Assembly (NCBI GenBank): GCA_947498935.1
Contig: CANMMM010000009.1
Coordinates: 103,964 to 167,963, forward strand
DNA length: 64,000 bases
Source of the DNA: an uncultured Aquimarina sp.
Lineage (GTDB): Bacteria; Bacteroidota; Bacteroidia; Flavobacteriales; Flavobacteriaceae
Reading direction: 5' to 3'
Below, piece by piece: positions 20,138 to 29,891 of this stretch. A model generated the notes under the pieces. That model was given only the letters and a program-made list of their open reading frames with translations. It ran no database searches and had not been told where the DNA came from. The first letter of the stretch is position 1. Each line of letters begins with the position of its first letter. The position numbers were made by a program, and so were the translations under genes.

Positions 20138-22057
20138 ATGTTAAACATACATAATTTGTCTATTTCTTTTGGAGGCGAATACCTATTCCAAGAAATAGCT
20201 TTTAGACTCAGTGCAGGAGATCGTGTCGGATTAGTAGGAAAGAACGGAGCAGGAAAATCTACAATGCTCAAAATCTTATCCAAAGAACAAGAACCTGATT
20301 CTGGTCAGATCGCTATGGATAAAGAGGTGAAAATAGGATTCCTAAAGCAGGATATAGACTTTGTGTTAGGTAGAACTGTTTTAGAAGAATCTTACGAAGC
20401 CTTTACAGAAATCAAAAAGATAGAGCGCACCATAGAAGGTATCAATGCACAGTTGGCAGAGCGTACTGATTATGAAAGCGACTCCTATAACCAGCTCATC
20501 ACAGACCTCAGTGATCATACCCAGCAATACGAAATCTTAGGCGGGTATAACTACCAAGGCGAAACAGAACGTGTGTTACAAGGATTAGGATTCCAGCGAG
20601 AAGACTTCGACAAGCTAACTGATACCTTTTCGGGAGGATGGCGAATGCGTATAGAATTAGCGAAGCTATTATTACAGAATAACGACATACTCCTACTCGA
20701 TGAGCCTACCAACCATTTAGATATAGAATCGATTATCTGGTTAGAACAGTTTCTGAAAAATTATGCAGGTGTAGTAGTTATCGTATCGCATGATAAAATG
20801 TTTTTGGATAACGTAACCAACCGTACCATCGAAATATCACTCGGTAGGATCTATGATTATAATAAACCATACTCAGCGTATTTAGTACTGCGCAAAGAAA
20901 TTCGAGAACAGCAACTAGCCGCTCAAAAAAATCAATCCAAGCAGATCGAGCAAACCGAGAAACTGATCGAAAAATTTAGAGCCAAAGCCACTAAAGCTTC
21001 CATGGCACAATCACTGATCAAGAAGCTGGACAAGATAGATCGTATCGAAGTAGATGAAGATGACAATGCTGTAATGAATATTACTTTTCCAGTCAGTATA
21101 CAGCCTGGAAAAGTAGTGATAGAAGCAGAAAACGTGTGTAAATCCTATGGAGAAAAGCATATATTACAAGATATTGATCTCTTAGTAGAGCGCGGGTCTA
21201 AAATAGCCTTTGTAGGGCAGAATGGACAAGGAAAATCTACCTTAGCTAAAATCATTATCGATGAGTTATCCTATCAGGGAAGTATGAAATTAGGGCACAA
21301 TGTGCAGATAGGTTACTTCGCTCAAAACCAATCAGAGTACCTAGACGGCGAGCTTACGATCCACGATACCATGATCAATGCAGCTAACGAAAAAACCAGA
21401 ACCAAGGTCCGAGACATGCTAGGAGCATTCCTGTTTAGAGGAGATGATGTAGATAAAAAAGTAAAAGTACTATCTGGGGGGGAGCGTAATCGATTGGCAT
21501 TGTGCAAAATGCTGTTAGAGCCTTTTAATGTATTGGTGATGGATGAGCCTACCAACCATTTGGATATCAAATCTAAAAATATACTAAAAGAAGCGCTAAA
21601 AAATTTCGAAGGCACACTCATTCTCGTATCTCACGATAGAGATTTTTTACAAGGGCTCACCAATTCCGTCTACGAATTTAAAAACAAACAGATCAAAGAA
21701 TATCTAGGGGATATTGATTTCTATTTAGAGCAGCGCAGTGTTAGTGACCTGAGAGATATAGAGAAAAAAGATCCCACTGAGCAGCAAACACCCATTGCTC
21801 CTAAGCAAGCTGCTAAAAAATCATACGAAGATCAGAAAAAGATCAAATCGCTAAACAATAAAATCAGTAACCTAGAGTCTAAAATCAATAAGCTAGAGCG
21901 CGAGATCAAAGAAATAGATGTAGGACTAGCAATTAATTATGATCAGACCATCGCACAACCTAATTTTTTTGACAGCTATCAAGCCAAAAAAGAGCAACTC
22001 ACAGCCTTTATGGAATCATGGGAAACCCTACAAGAAGAATTAGACAGTATGTCTTAG
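20138..22057 (+). CDS. ABC-F family ATPase (ribosome-associated, Uup/YheS-like)
   Basis: Soluble protein with two ABC domains and no membrane part, as in translation-factor ABC-F proteins. Domain 1 has GKNGAGKS, FSGGWRMR and LLLDEPTNHLD. Domain 2 has GQNGQGKS, LSGGERNR and VMDEPTNHLD. The inter-domain linker (about 245-310) is charged and helical, and a C-terminal coiled coil (about 560-635) resembles the Uup tail. At 639 aa it is complete. It is divergent from the DUF983 gene. Confidence 0.93.
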   Translation: MLNIHNLSISFGGEYLFQEIAFRLSAGDRVGLVGKNGAGKSTMLKILSKEQEPDSGQIAMDKEVKIGFLKQDIDFVLGRTVLEESYEAFTEIKKIERTIEGINAQLAERTDYESDSYNQLITDLSDHTQQYEILGGYNYQGETERVLQGLGFQREDFDKLTDTFSGGWRMRIELAKLLLQNNDILLLDEPTNHLDIESIIWLEQFLKNYAGVVVIVSHDKMFLDNVTNRTIEISLGRIYDYNKPYSAYLVLRKEIREQQLAAQKNQSKQIEQTEKLIEKFRAKATKASMAQSLIKKLDKIDRIEVDEDDNAVMNITFPVSIQPGKVVIEAENVCKSYGEKHILQDIDLLVERGSKIAFVGQNGQGKSTLAKIIIDELSYQGSMKLGHNVQIGYFAQNQSEYLDGELTIHDTMINAANEKTRTKVRDMLGAFLFRGDDVDKKVKVLSGGERNRLALCKMLLEPFNVLVMDEPTNHLDIKSKNILKEALKNFEGTLILVSHDRDFLQGLTNSVYEFKNKQIKEYLGDIDFYLEQRSVSDLRDIEKKDPTEQQTPIAPKQAAKKSYEDQKKIKSLNNKISNLESKINKLEREIKEIDVGLAINYDQTIAQPNFFDSYQAKKEQLTAFMESWETLQEELDSMS

Positions 22058-22085
22058 ACTATTCTTTGGTGTTAGCTATTATTTT

Positions 22086-22172
22086 GGGCGTTCCCCAAGG
22101 GTCGGGCTATCCGCTGTATCTTTTTTGTTTTTTTAGGAAAACAAAAAAGGATGCCGCTCCTATCCCTAACGC
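22086..22172. repeat. Palindromic dispersed intergenic repeat, copy 3
   Basis: Same orientation and same inner arm as copy 1: GGGCGTT at the left, TTTTTTGTTTTTTT...AAAACAAAAAAGG hairpin, ending CCCTAACGC. It lies 28 bases after the ABC-F stop codon. Confidence 0.8.
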
Positions 22173-22814
22173 ATAGCTTAGCGTTGTTGTGTAACAGCTA
22201 TGCAGTCAGCACTATTAAAACTAGTAATAATGATCTAGCATGGGATAACAAATGCCTTAAAGAGCTGTTTTTTTAATACAAAATAGTTGGTGTAAAACCG
22301 ATAGTAATAGTTAGATGTGATACGTAAGTCTACAAATGTGGAAATATGATGCTGTATACTTAAAAAAGAGCTTGCTAAGAAAAGTATAAGAAAAGAATGA
22401 GGAGTAATTAAAGCGGAAATTTCCAACTTTATATACGAATCCTCGTATGCCTGCTTTAGGAATATACTTGTGCTTTTGGAGAATGAATGCTGTGAGATAA
22501 ATAGTTGTTTCGTTGTGAGTTATTGATTATTGGGAAGCGGAAAAAATCGATTTGTTAATAAAAGGATAAGATTGTTAACGGATTCTAAACGCTCAAGAAT
22601 ACTTTGTGTGTAGCTTTATGTAATTGAGAAAAACGCATAAAATCTTCTATATTTAATATTAGCTTTACATAGATGTGAATTATTTAATGTCGGTAACATT
22701 TCTTAGGAAACTATCGAAAAAAAATTCGTGATTTTTCGGGTTTTTTTATGGGTATACAAAAGGTAAAATAAATATTTATAGATATTTTTGCATCTCAAAT
22801 TAAAACTACAACTT
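22173..22814. other. Gene-free AT-rich region upstream of the MarR gene
   Basis: No convincing open frame on either strand. The only legible signal is TATTTTTG at 22783-22790, which fits a -7 element 25 bases before the MarR ATG; no clear -33 TTG precedes it. Confidence 0.5.
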
Positions 22815-23270
22815 ATGGATAATGTAAAAGCTATCGATTTAAACGCACATGCACTTTCTTGGATAGGTAAAATTCACTATGATTTCGGATTTTTAGTTCA
22901 GAAAGCTTTTAGTGAGAATGGATTAGATTTATCCAAAGAGCAATGGAGTGTGCTAAAGCGTTTAAAAGTAAATGATGGCCAACCACAAAATGATTTAGCT
23001 TTTATCACACACAGAGATAAGACATCGATGACTCGTTTAGTAAATACTATGGAGAGTAAAAATCTAGTAGTACGTCGTAGTGACGAAAACGATAGAAGAA
23101 TCAATAGGATTTTCCTAACCGATCATGGAAAAGAGGTGATCGAAAAAGTAATTCCGATTATGTACGATCTCATTCCAGCAGTGCAGGAAAGTCTTACTGA
23201 AGAAGAAATCGAAAATCTAATCAATACCTTGACCAAAGTAAAAGCTAAAATTGCAGAAATCGCAGAATAG
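22815..23270 (+). CDS. MarR-family transcriptional regulator
   Basis: Winged-helix dimeric regulator of about 151 aa. The helix-turn-helix and wing lie in GQPQNDLAFITHRDKTSMTRLVNTMESKNLVVRRSDENDRRINRIFLT, typical of MarR. The start is ATG 22815 (MDNVKAIDLN); the longer frame begins at a TTG inside the putative promoter. A terminator follows. The RND efflux operon begins 262 bases downstream on the same strand, so this regulator plausibly controls it; that is inference from position. Confidence 0.9.
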   Translation: MDNVKAIDLNAHALSWIGKIHYDFGFLVQKAFSENGLDLSKEQWSVLKRLKVNDGQPQNDLAFITHRDKTSMTRLVNTMESKNLVVRRSDENDRRINRIFLTDHGKEVIEKVIPIMYDLIPAVQESLTEEEIENLINTLTKVKAKIAEIAE

Positions 23271-23298
23271 TTATTAAGAATTCAAAATATATAAGAGA

Positions 23299-23330
23299 GG
23301 GTGTTTGAACGGTCAAACACCCTTTTTTTT
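23299..23330 (+). terminator. Terminator of the marR-like gene
   Basis: GGGTGTTTGA (23299-23308) and TCAAACACCC (23313-23322) form a perfect stem with an ACGG loop, followed by eight T. Confidence 0.92.
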
Positions 23331-23532
23331 GTTGCGAATCTTTCAATAAAGTGCTGTTGGTAGAAAGAATCATTGCTGTAAATATGCTTTTTAAGTCATA
23401 TTAGTAATAATCTAATGAATAACCGTCTCTTTCTCGTGATGTTACTTTTGTGACATTTTTAACGCCACCTCCCAGCAGGCGATGGTATATTTGTTTAGTA
23501 CTTTTGCATAAATCGTAAACAAAACTGTGTGT

Positions 23533-24681
23533 ATGAGAAAAGGTATACTTTCTGTTTTAGGAGTAGTGCTTATAGTGTTGGCATTTTTTGGTGCTAAGGC
23601 CATCATAGCCAATAAACAAAAAATAAAACCTAAGCCAGCCAAAGTGATAAAAACAGTATTTGTAGATACGGTACGTAATAGTGCTGTGCCTATCCGAATA
23701 GCAGCGAATGGTAATGTGACGGCTAAAAGAAGACTAGAGCTTTATGCCGAGGTGCAAGGCGTTTTTCAAGGAGGAACACATCTTTTTAAACCAGGGACCC
23801 CGTATCAAAAGGGGCAGACACTTATTCATATCGATGCTACGGAACATTATGCAACTGTACAAGCTGCTAAAAGTACCTTATACAATCAGATTACTGCAGC
23901 CATGCCCGATCTGCGATTGGATTATCCCACTGCATATATCGCATGGCAGCAATACCTCCGTGATTTTGATATGGAGCAGCCCACGCCAGTACTACCAGTA
24001 GCTGGGTCCGAAAAAGAAAAATACTTCATTACAGGGCGTTCGATTTATACCAGCTATTATAATGTAAAAAACTTAGAGCAGCGACTCGCTAAATACCGTA
24101 TTGCAGCTCCATTTAAAGGAGTACTGACAGAAGCCCTCATTACCGAAGGTACGCTGATCCGATCAGGACAGAAATTAGGAACCTATATCGATACGAGTAT
24201 ATATGAAGTAGCTGTAGCGATAGAGCAAACTTATGTTGATTTAGTTGATATAGGTGCCAAGGTGACTTTGTCTATGCTAGGAGCAGCTAGTGAATATGTA
24301 GGAACTGTAACCAGAATCAACAAGCGTATTGATCCAGAAACACAAACCATCAAGCTCTATGTAGAGACTGCAGCCCCTCAATTACAAGAAGGAATGTATC
24401 TTACGGCTATGATCCAAACACGGGATGTGACCGAAGCGATAGAAATGAATAGAAATCTATTACAGAATGACCATACTGTTTTTATAGTACGTAATGGGGT
24501 ATTAGATCTGATCCCAGTGACACCTGTCTATTTTTCGGCCAAGAAAGTGGTAGTCAAAGGAATTCCAGATCATACACTAGTCGTGCAGAAAAACATACCT
24601 GGCGCTTATGCAGGTATGCCAGTGACGGTCTTTGATCCAGAGCAATCTTCGAAGGTTAAGGATGTTCATACAAAATCATAG
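23533..24681 (+). CDS. RND efflux periplasmic adaptor (MFP subunit)
   Basis: Membrane-fusion protein of a multidrug-type RND pump. The start is the ATG at 23533 (MRKGILSVLGVVLIVLAFFG, a signal anchor); a GTG lies six bases upstream. Hairpin/lipoyl segments flank residues 70-200 (LELYAEVQGVFQGG, RIAAPFKGVLTEALITEGTLI) and a beta-barrel follows (VTRINKRIDPETQTIKLYVET). The RND pump gene starts 2 bases after its stop and TolC follows, so this is one operon. Confidence 0.9.
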   Translation: MRKGILSVLGVVLIVLAFFGAKAIIANKQKIKPKPAKVIKTVFVDTVRNSAVPIRIAANGNVTAKRRLELYAEVQGVFQGGTHLFKPGTPYQKGQTLIHIDATEHYATVQAAKSTLYNQITAAMPDLRLDYPTAYIAWQQYLRDFDMEQPTPVLPVAGSEKEKYFITGRSIYTSYYNVKNLEQRLAKYRIAAPFKGVLTEALITEGTLIRSGQKLGTYIDTSIYEVAVAIEQTYVDLVDIGAKVTLSMLGAASEYVGTVTRINKRIDPETQTIKLYVETAAPQLQEGMYLTAMIQTRDVTEAIEMNRNLLQNDHTVFIVRNGVLDLIPVTPVYFSAKKVVVKGIPDHTLVVQKNIPGAYAGMPVTVFDPEQSSKVKDVHTKS

Positions 24682-24683
24682 AT

Positions 24684-27600
24684 ATGCGAAAGCTTATAGC
24701 GTACTTTATTAAATACCATGTAGCAGTAAATGTGGTGGTGATTGCCTTTTTTGTTTTTGGAATTGTAGGGGCTTTATCACTGAAATCTTCTTTTTTTCCA
24801 TTAAGTGACTCTAAGAATGTAACTATAGCGATCACCTATCCTGGAGCCTCTCCATTAGAAGTAGAGGAAGGGATTGTACTAAAGATTGAAGACAATCTAA
24901 AAGGTTTAGAAGGTGTAGCAAGAGTTACCTCTACTTCTAGGGAGAATAGTGGGACTATTAATGTAGAGATCGAAAAAGGAAAAGATATAGACTTTATGTT
25001 ATTAGAGGTCAAGAATGCGGTGGATCGCGTGCCTACCTTTCCTGTAGGGATGGAGCCATTAGTAGTCTCTAAATTGCAAGCAGTACGGCCCACCATAGAT
25101 TTTGCAATTAGCGGAAAAAATGTGCCACTACGCACCCTAAAACACATCGCAAGGCAAGTAGAAAATGAGCTGAGAGCCATGGATGGGATTTCTCAGATCA
25201 GTATCACAGGTTATCCCGCAGAGGAAATAGAAATTGCTGTTCAGGAACAAACCTTGCAAGCGTATAACCTCAGTTTTACAGACGTAGCGCAAGCAGTCAG
25301 TGAGTCTAATATACTCACTACTGGGGGAAGTATTAAAACAGATACAGAAGAATACCTTATCCGAGCCAACCATCGCTCGTATTATAGCGATGAATTAGCG
25401 AATCTGATTGTAAAAACAGCTCCTTCGGGTCAAATATTGCGATTGCAAGACGTGGCTACGATACGCGATCAGTTTTCAGAGACACCAAATGCTTCATTCT
25501 ATAATGGGGATCTGGCAGTAAATGTGCAGATTACCAGTACCAATACCGAAGATTTAATCTCCTCTGCTGAAAAAGTAAAGGAATACATCGCCACGTATAA
25601 CGAACAGCATGATCATGTGCAACTCAGTGTAGTCAGTGATCGATCTATTACATTGGTACAGCGAACTAAGTTATTGACAGAAAATGCGATCATAGGTATG
25701 CTATTGGTATTGCTCTTTTTGTCACTGTTTCTCAATACTCGTTTGGCATTTTGGGTCGCCTTTGGATTGCCTGTAGCCTTTCTAGGGATGTTTATCTTTG
25801 CAGGGCAGTTCGATGTTACGATCAATGTATTGTCTCTGTTCGGGATGATTATTGTTATTGGTATTTTGGTAGATGATGGGATTGTGATCGCAGAAAATAT
25901 TTACCAACACTACGAAAAAGGTAAACCTCCTGTACAAGCCGCAATAGATGGTACGCTAGAAGTAATACCACCGATCATTTCGGCGATTGTGACTACGATT
26001 TTGGCATTTAGTATCTTCTTATTTTTAGATGGTAGGATTGGTGAGTTTTTTGGTGAGGTGTCGGTCATTGTACTACTTACTTTAGTCGTATCATTAATAG
26101 AGGCATTGATTATTCTTCCAGCACATTTAGCACATTCCAAGGCATTGCGAAAACAAGTTCCAAAAGAGCGTCAAAGCGTAGTAGCACGTTTGTTTGCAAA
26201 GCTACGTTATATCAATACGCTAGGAGAGTACTGTATGAATTGGTTGCGTGACAAGCTATACAGTCCATTATTGCGATTTAGTTTGCAGCATCAGTTTTTT
26301 GTATTTGCTGTATTTGTAGCCTTATTAATTACCACCATCGGTACAATTATGGGCGGTGTGGTTAGGACATCTATCTTTCCTAGAATAGCGAGTGACCGTT
26401 TGACAATTACACTGACCATGCCTAATGGGACGAATGCGCGTACTACCGATAGTATTATTTCGCTAATAGAGGAAAAAGCAGTGTTGGTGAATCAAGAGTT
26501 GACTGACAGCTATCTACAAGCACCAGAGTATGAAGGAAAGATGATGTTTAAAAACATCATTAGCAATCGAGGACCAGGAGCTGCTACAGCGCAATTGTTC
26601 GTCAATTTATTGCCAGGAGAAGAACGTCCTAATCAGGTTACCTCATTGCTGGTAGGCAATCTGATTCGGAAAAAAGTAGGAGCCGTTATCGGGGTAGAAA
26701 GCTTGGTGTATGGTAGTGGGGGGAATTTTGGGGGTAGACCTGTTTCAGTATCCTTATTAGGATCGAATATACAAGAGCTAAAAGCGGCTAAAACGGAATT
26801 AAAAGCCGCTTTATTAGCCAATACCTTATTAAAAGATGTGACGGATAATGACCCGGCAGGTATCAAAGAAATCAAACTAGTGGTTAAGGATAATGCGTAT
26901 TTACTGGGATTGAGTAGTAATGCCATCATGCGGCAGATACGAGCTGGTTTTTTTGGGGTACAAGCACAGCGATTGCAGCGTGGACAAGATGAAATCCGAG
27001 TATGGGTACGATATGCGAGTACTAATAGAGCCTCGATTGCCGATTTAGAATCGATGCGTATACTAACGCCTTCTGGTGATCGTGTGCCTCTATCTGAGAT
27101 TGCTACCTACAGCATCGAACGAGGGGATGTAGCGATCAATCACTTAGAAGGGCAACGAGAAATACAGATTTCGGCAGATCTAAAGAACCCTGCTACTGCT
27201 AGTGCACCTGATATATTGCAGGAAATCAGAACCGATATTATGCCTGCCATAGTGGCTAAGTACCCTACGGTTACTCCTTCGTACGAAGGGCAGAATAGAG
27301 AGGCGAATAAATTTTTAGGCTCCTTGGGGCCAGTAGGATTGATCACACTAGGGTTGATTTATATGACCATCGCATTTACATTTAGAAGCTATAGCCAGCC
27401 ATTATTACTGCTGTTACTCATTCCGCTGAGCTTGCCCGCGGTGGCTTTTGGACATTGGGCACATGGTTTTTCGATCAATTTGTTATCGCTATTAGGGATT
27501 ATAGCGCTGATAGGTATTATGGTCAATGATGGATTGGTGTTGATCGGGAAGTTTAATGATAATCTAAGGCAGGGAATGTCATTTGATACCGCGATATACA

Positions 27601-27896
27601 ATGCAGGAAGAGCACGCTTTAGAGCGATCTTCTTGACATCTGTGACGACCATTGCAGGTTTGGCGCCTTTGATTTTTGAGCAAAGTCGTCAAGCAAAATT
27701 TTTGATTCCCATGGCTATTGCGATAGCCTATGGAATAGGATTTGCCACCGTATTGACCTTATTAGTATTGCCGCTGTTACTTTCTTTTAGTAATAAGACC
27801 AAGGTAACGCTGAAATGGCTGCGAACAGGAAAAGAGATTACAAAAGAAGAAGTAGAACGCGCGATAAAAGAACAAAATGATTTTCATGAAGTCTAA
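24684..27896 (+). CDS. RND efflux pump, inner-membrane transporter (AcrB/MexF class)
   Basis: Proton-driven exporter of 1070 aa with two repeats of a six-helix bundle, each preceded by a large periplasmic loop. It starts with the helix VVVIAFFVFGIVGALSLKSSFFPL. Helix 4 contains the proton-relay aspartates in GIVIGILVDDGIVIAENIYQ (written IIVIGILVDDGIVIAEN) and the second half repeats the motif as ALIGIMVNDGLVLIGKFND. The porter-domain AMDGISQISITGYP pattern is also present. The substrate is unknown; absence of metal motifs favours drugs or lipids over metals. The tolC-type gene overlaps its last 20 bases. Confidence 0.93.
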   Translation: MRKLIAYFIKYHVAVNVVVIAFFVFGIVGALSLKSSFFPLSDSKNVTIAITYPGASPLEVEEGIVLKIEDNLKGLEGVARVTSTSRENSGTINVEIEKGKDIDFMLLEVKNAVDRVPTFPVGMEPLVVSKLQAVRPTIDFAISGKNVPLRTLKHIARQVENELRAMDGISQISITGYPAEEIEIAVQEQTLQAYNLSFTDVAQAVSESNILTTGGSIKTDTEEYLIRANHRSYYSDELANLIVKTAPSGQILRLQDVATIRDQFSETPNASFYNGDLAVNVQITSTNTEDLISSAEKVKEYIATYNEQHDHVQLSVVSDRSITLVQRTKLLTENAIIGMLLVLLFLSLFLNTRLAFWVAFGLPVAFLGMFIFAGQFDVTINVLSLFGMIIVIGILVDDGIVIAENIYQHYEKGKPPVQAAIDGTLEVIPPIISAIVTTILAFSIFLFLDGRIGEFFGEVSVIVLLTLVVSLIEALIILPAHLAHSKALRKQVPKERQSVVARLFAKLRYINTLGEYCMNWLRDKLYSPLLRFSLQHQFFVFAVFVALLITTIGTIMGGVVRTSIFPRIASDRLTITLTMPNGTNARTTDSIISLIEEKAVLVNQELTDSYLQAPEYEGKMMFKNIISNRGPGAATAQLFVNLLPGEERPNQVTSLLVGNLIRKKVGAVIGVESLVYGSGGNFGGRPVSVSLLGSNIQELKAAKTELKAALLANTLLKDVTDNDPAGIKEIKLVVKDNAYLLGLSSNAIMRQIRAGFFGVQAQRLQRGQDEIRVWVRYASTNRASIADLESMRILTPSGDRVPLSEIATYSIERGDVAINHLEGQREIQISADLKNPATASAPDILQEIRTDIMPAIVAKYPTVTPSYEGQNREANKFLGSLGPVGLITLGLIYMTIAFTFRSYSQPLLLLLLIPLSLPAVAFGHWAHGFSINLLSLLGIIALIGIMVNDGLVLIGKFNDNLRQGMSFDTAIYNAGRARFRAIFLTSVTTIAGLAPLIFEQSRQAKFLIPMAIAIAYGIGFATVLTLLVLPLLLSFSNKTKVTLKWLRTGKEITKEEVERAIKEQNDFHEV

Positions 27897-29241
27897 TTCA
27901 ATTTCTGTTTTTAGAATACTAGTGGGATTGTTGCTCACGCTCTATACGGCTACGGCACAGCATTTGTCTAAGGAAGAAGCTGTGCGATTAGCACTAGAAC
28001 ACAATTTTGGCATTCGTATCGCTCAAAATACAGTGGCTATAGCCGATAATAATACGCGAATTACTAATACGGGATATTTGCCGAGTATAGCTGGAGATGC
28101 AGGAGCTACGTATCAGCGATCAAGAACGATTACTTCTTTTCCGGATGCTGTAACCCAAGATGGTACACCTAGAGGTGATGATCGGCAGATAGGGCAGGAG
28201 ACACAGCGCTATAATGCAGGGTTAAATCTAGACTATGTGCTATTCGACGGACTAGGGAGGTATTATAATTATAAACGTCTTAAGGAGCAATACAACTTGA
28301 GTGAACTGCAAGCCAGAGAAACGATTGAAAATACCATTGTGCAGTTGTTTACGGTGTATTACGAGATTGCGAGATTGGCAGAGAATAAAAAGGTACTGCA
28401 AGAAATATTGAACATATCTAAGCAGCGAGTTACTAGAGCAACCTATCAGTTTGAATATGGACAGACGACTAAATTAGGGGTGTTGAATGCGCAGGTAGAT
28501 GTGGCTAATGATAGTGTAGCTATGCTCAATGTACAGCAGCAATTGGCCAATGCGAAGCGAGATCTGAATGTGATTTTAAATCAGGCATTGGATAGGAGGT
28601 ATACGGTAGATACTACGCTTGCTTTTATAGCGCCATTACGATTGCAGGACTATATTGCCACGTATAAAGAATATAATGCGACATTATTGCGAAGTCGTAG
28701 TAATTTAGCAATAAGTGCTTATGATGTAAAAGTACAGAAATCAGGTTATCTGCCTGTAATAGGATTAAATGGGCAATATGGCTGGAATCAATCTCGTAAC
28801 CCTCCGAGAGCATTTTTTCCTGCTAATATCTCTAACGCAGCTTCTTTGTCTGCGGGAATTACGCTAAGATGGAACTTTTTTGATAGTGGTCGGACGTGGA
28901 CTGCGGTAAAAAATGCCAAGATCGCGGAGCGTACACAGGAATATGCAAAGCAGCAATTAGAGTTAGAAGTAGATAGGGATTTGAAAAATGCACAGGAAAT
29001 GTATGCGAATCGTATGGCTATTTATACCATAGAGCAGCAAAATGTACTGACCAATCAGCATAATTTCGATCGCTCAGCGGAGCAATTTAAGCTAGGGCAG
29101 ATCACCTCTATAGCGTTTAGACAGGCACAATTGAATTTGCAGAATGCCAAAACGAATAAAAATACAGCAAAGTACAATGCTAAACTTGCAGAATTGCAAG
29201 TATTGCAGTTAACGGGGCGATTGCTCTCAGTAGAATTTTAG
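27877..29241 (+). CDS. TolC-family outer-membrane efflux channel
   Basis: Outer-membrane channel of the tripartite RND pump. A signal peptide (ISVFRILVGLLLTLYTATAQ) precedes two OEP repeats: long helices alternating with beta-strand patches such as AGLNLDYVLFDGLGRYYNYKRLKEQ and SAGITLRWNFFDSGRTW. At 454 aa the length is normal. The start may be 27877 or 27886; both overlap the pump gene's end, which indicates translational coupling. Confidence 0.92.
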   Translation: MIFMKSNSISVFRILVGLLLTLYTATAQHLSKEEAVRLALEHNFGIRIAQNTVAIADNNTRITNTGYLPSIAGDAGATYQRSRTITSFPDAVTQDGTPRGDDRQIGQETQRYNAGLNLDYVLFDGLGRYYNYKRLKEQYNLSELQARETIENTIVQLFTVYYEIARLAENKKVLQEILNISKQRVTRATYQFEYGQTTKLGVLNAQVDVANDSVAMLNVQQQLANAKRDLNVILNQALDRRYTVDTTLAFIAPLRLQDYIATYKEYNATLLRSRSNLAISAYDVKVQKSGYLPVIGLNGQYGWNQSRNPPRAFFPANISNAASLSAGITLRWNFFDSGRTWTAVKNAKIAERTQEYAKQQLELEVDRDLKNAQEMYANRMAIYTIEQQNVLTNQHNFDRSAEQFKLGQITSIAFRQAQLNLQNAKTNKNTAKYNAKLAELQVLQLTGRLLSVEF

Positions 29242-29246
29242 AACCA

Positions 29247-29432
29247 ATGCAAGAAGAACACTTTTTTCAATGTCCGTATTGCTGGGAAACGATTTCCATG
29301 CTCTTGGATAGCTCTGTGACGTACCAAGAGTATATAGAAGACTGCGAAGTATGCTGTAATCCTATACTAGTCAAACCTCGATTCGAAGCAGGTAAATTGG
29401 TGGCGTTTGAGGCTGTGGATATAGAGCAGTAG
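29247..29432 (+). CDS. CPXCG-motif cysteine-rich small protein
   Basis: Protein of 61 aa with two cysteine pairs, FQCPYCWE near the start and CEVCCNPI in the middle, matching the CPXCG zinc-binding family. Function is unknown. It starts 5 bases after the tolC-type gene, so it is transcribed with the efflux operon. Confidence 0.8.
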   Translation: MQEEHFFQCPYCWETISMLLDSSVTYQEYIEDCEVCCNPILVKPRFEAGKLVAFEAVDIEQ

Positions 29433-29440
29433 ATGGCTAC

Positions 29441-29599
29441 TTATTGATTGGTTTTCTTTTTATTGAGCATTGTTCCGATGGCGATACCGATACCTATGCC
29501 TGTGGCGAGTCCTATGGCGATTTGATTCGTGGCTACTCCTATGCTAGTTCCGATACCTACTCCTAATGCAATGCCTAATGCGATATAGTTTTTTTTCAT
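29441..29599 (-). CDS. Small glycine-rich membrane peptide (52 aa)
   Basis: Short gene reading MKKNYIALGIALGVGIGTS at the start and ending LNKKKTNQ. Two hydrophobic stretches consist almost wholly of Gly, Ile, Ala, Val and Thr in GxxxG-like spacing. They are separated by ATNQIA and flanked by lysines at both ends, as in a glycine-zipper membrane hairpin. Start ATG, stop TAA; it converges on the CPXCG gene. Codon-level regularity and lysine-capped topology argue for a real gene. No family assigned. Confidence 0.6.
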   Translation of the reverse strand: MKKNYIALGIALGVGIGTSIGVATNQIAIGLATGIGIGIAIGTMLNKKKTNQ

Positions 29600-29666
29600 A
29601 AAATGTATTGTTATTTACTATATAAGTAGCAAGTTAGGTTGTTTTGTTACAGGATTTTGCGATTTT

Positions 29667-29707
29667 TTACTCTTTATTTTTGTTTTTTGCTGCAATCAAA
29701 AAAAGTT
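29667..29707. repeat. Left direct repeat flanking the ADP-ribosyltransferase gene
   Basis: TTACTCTTTATTTTTG, then GCAATCAAAAAAAG. A similar stretch at 31125-31163 reads TTACTCCTTGTTTTG, then GCAATCAAAAAAG, in the same orientation on the other side of the gene. Similarity judged by eye. Confidence 0.35.
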
Positions 29708-29775
29708 AAATGCATTTCAATATGGTTAGATCAATGAACCTTTCTGTTACTATTGCTTTATCGATAGGTTCGTAA

Positions 29776-29811
29776 TAAAAAAGAGGATATCTGATTTTTC
29801 AGACATCCTCT
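29776..29811 (-). terminator. Terminator of the ADP-ribosyltransferase-like gene
   Basis: AGAGGATATCTGA (29782-29794) pairs with TCAGACATCCTCT (29799-29811), one mismatch. On the minus strand it runs into a T-tract (A-run at 29777-29782 on plus). Confidence 0.85.
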
Positions 29812-29891
29812 GATAACTTTAATAGATATAACTTACTGAGGTAATTTTTTTAGAACCTTTTGTTAGATATTATATCATCAGGTGGTATTAT

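Noticed and set aside
22788..22814. Longer MarR protein starting at TTG 22788
   Set aside because: The TTG lies within the TATTTTTG -7-like sequence and adds residues atypical for MarR; ATG 22815 is preferred.
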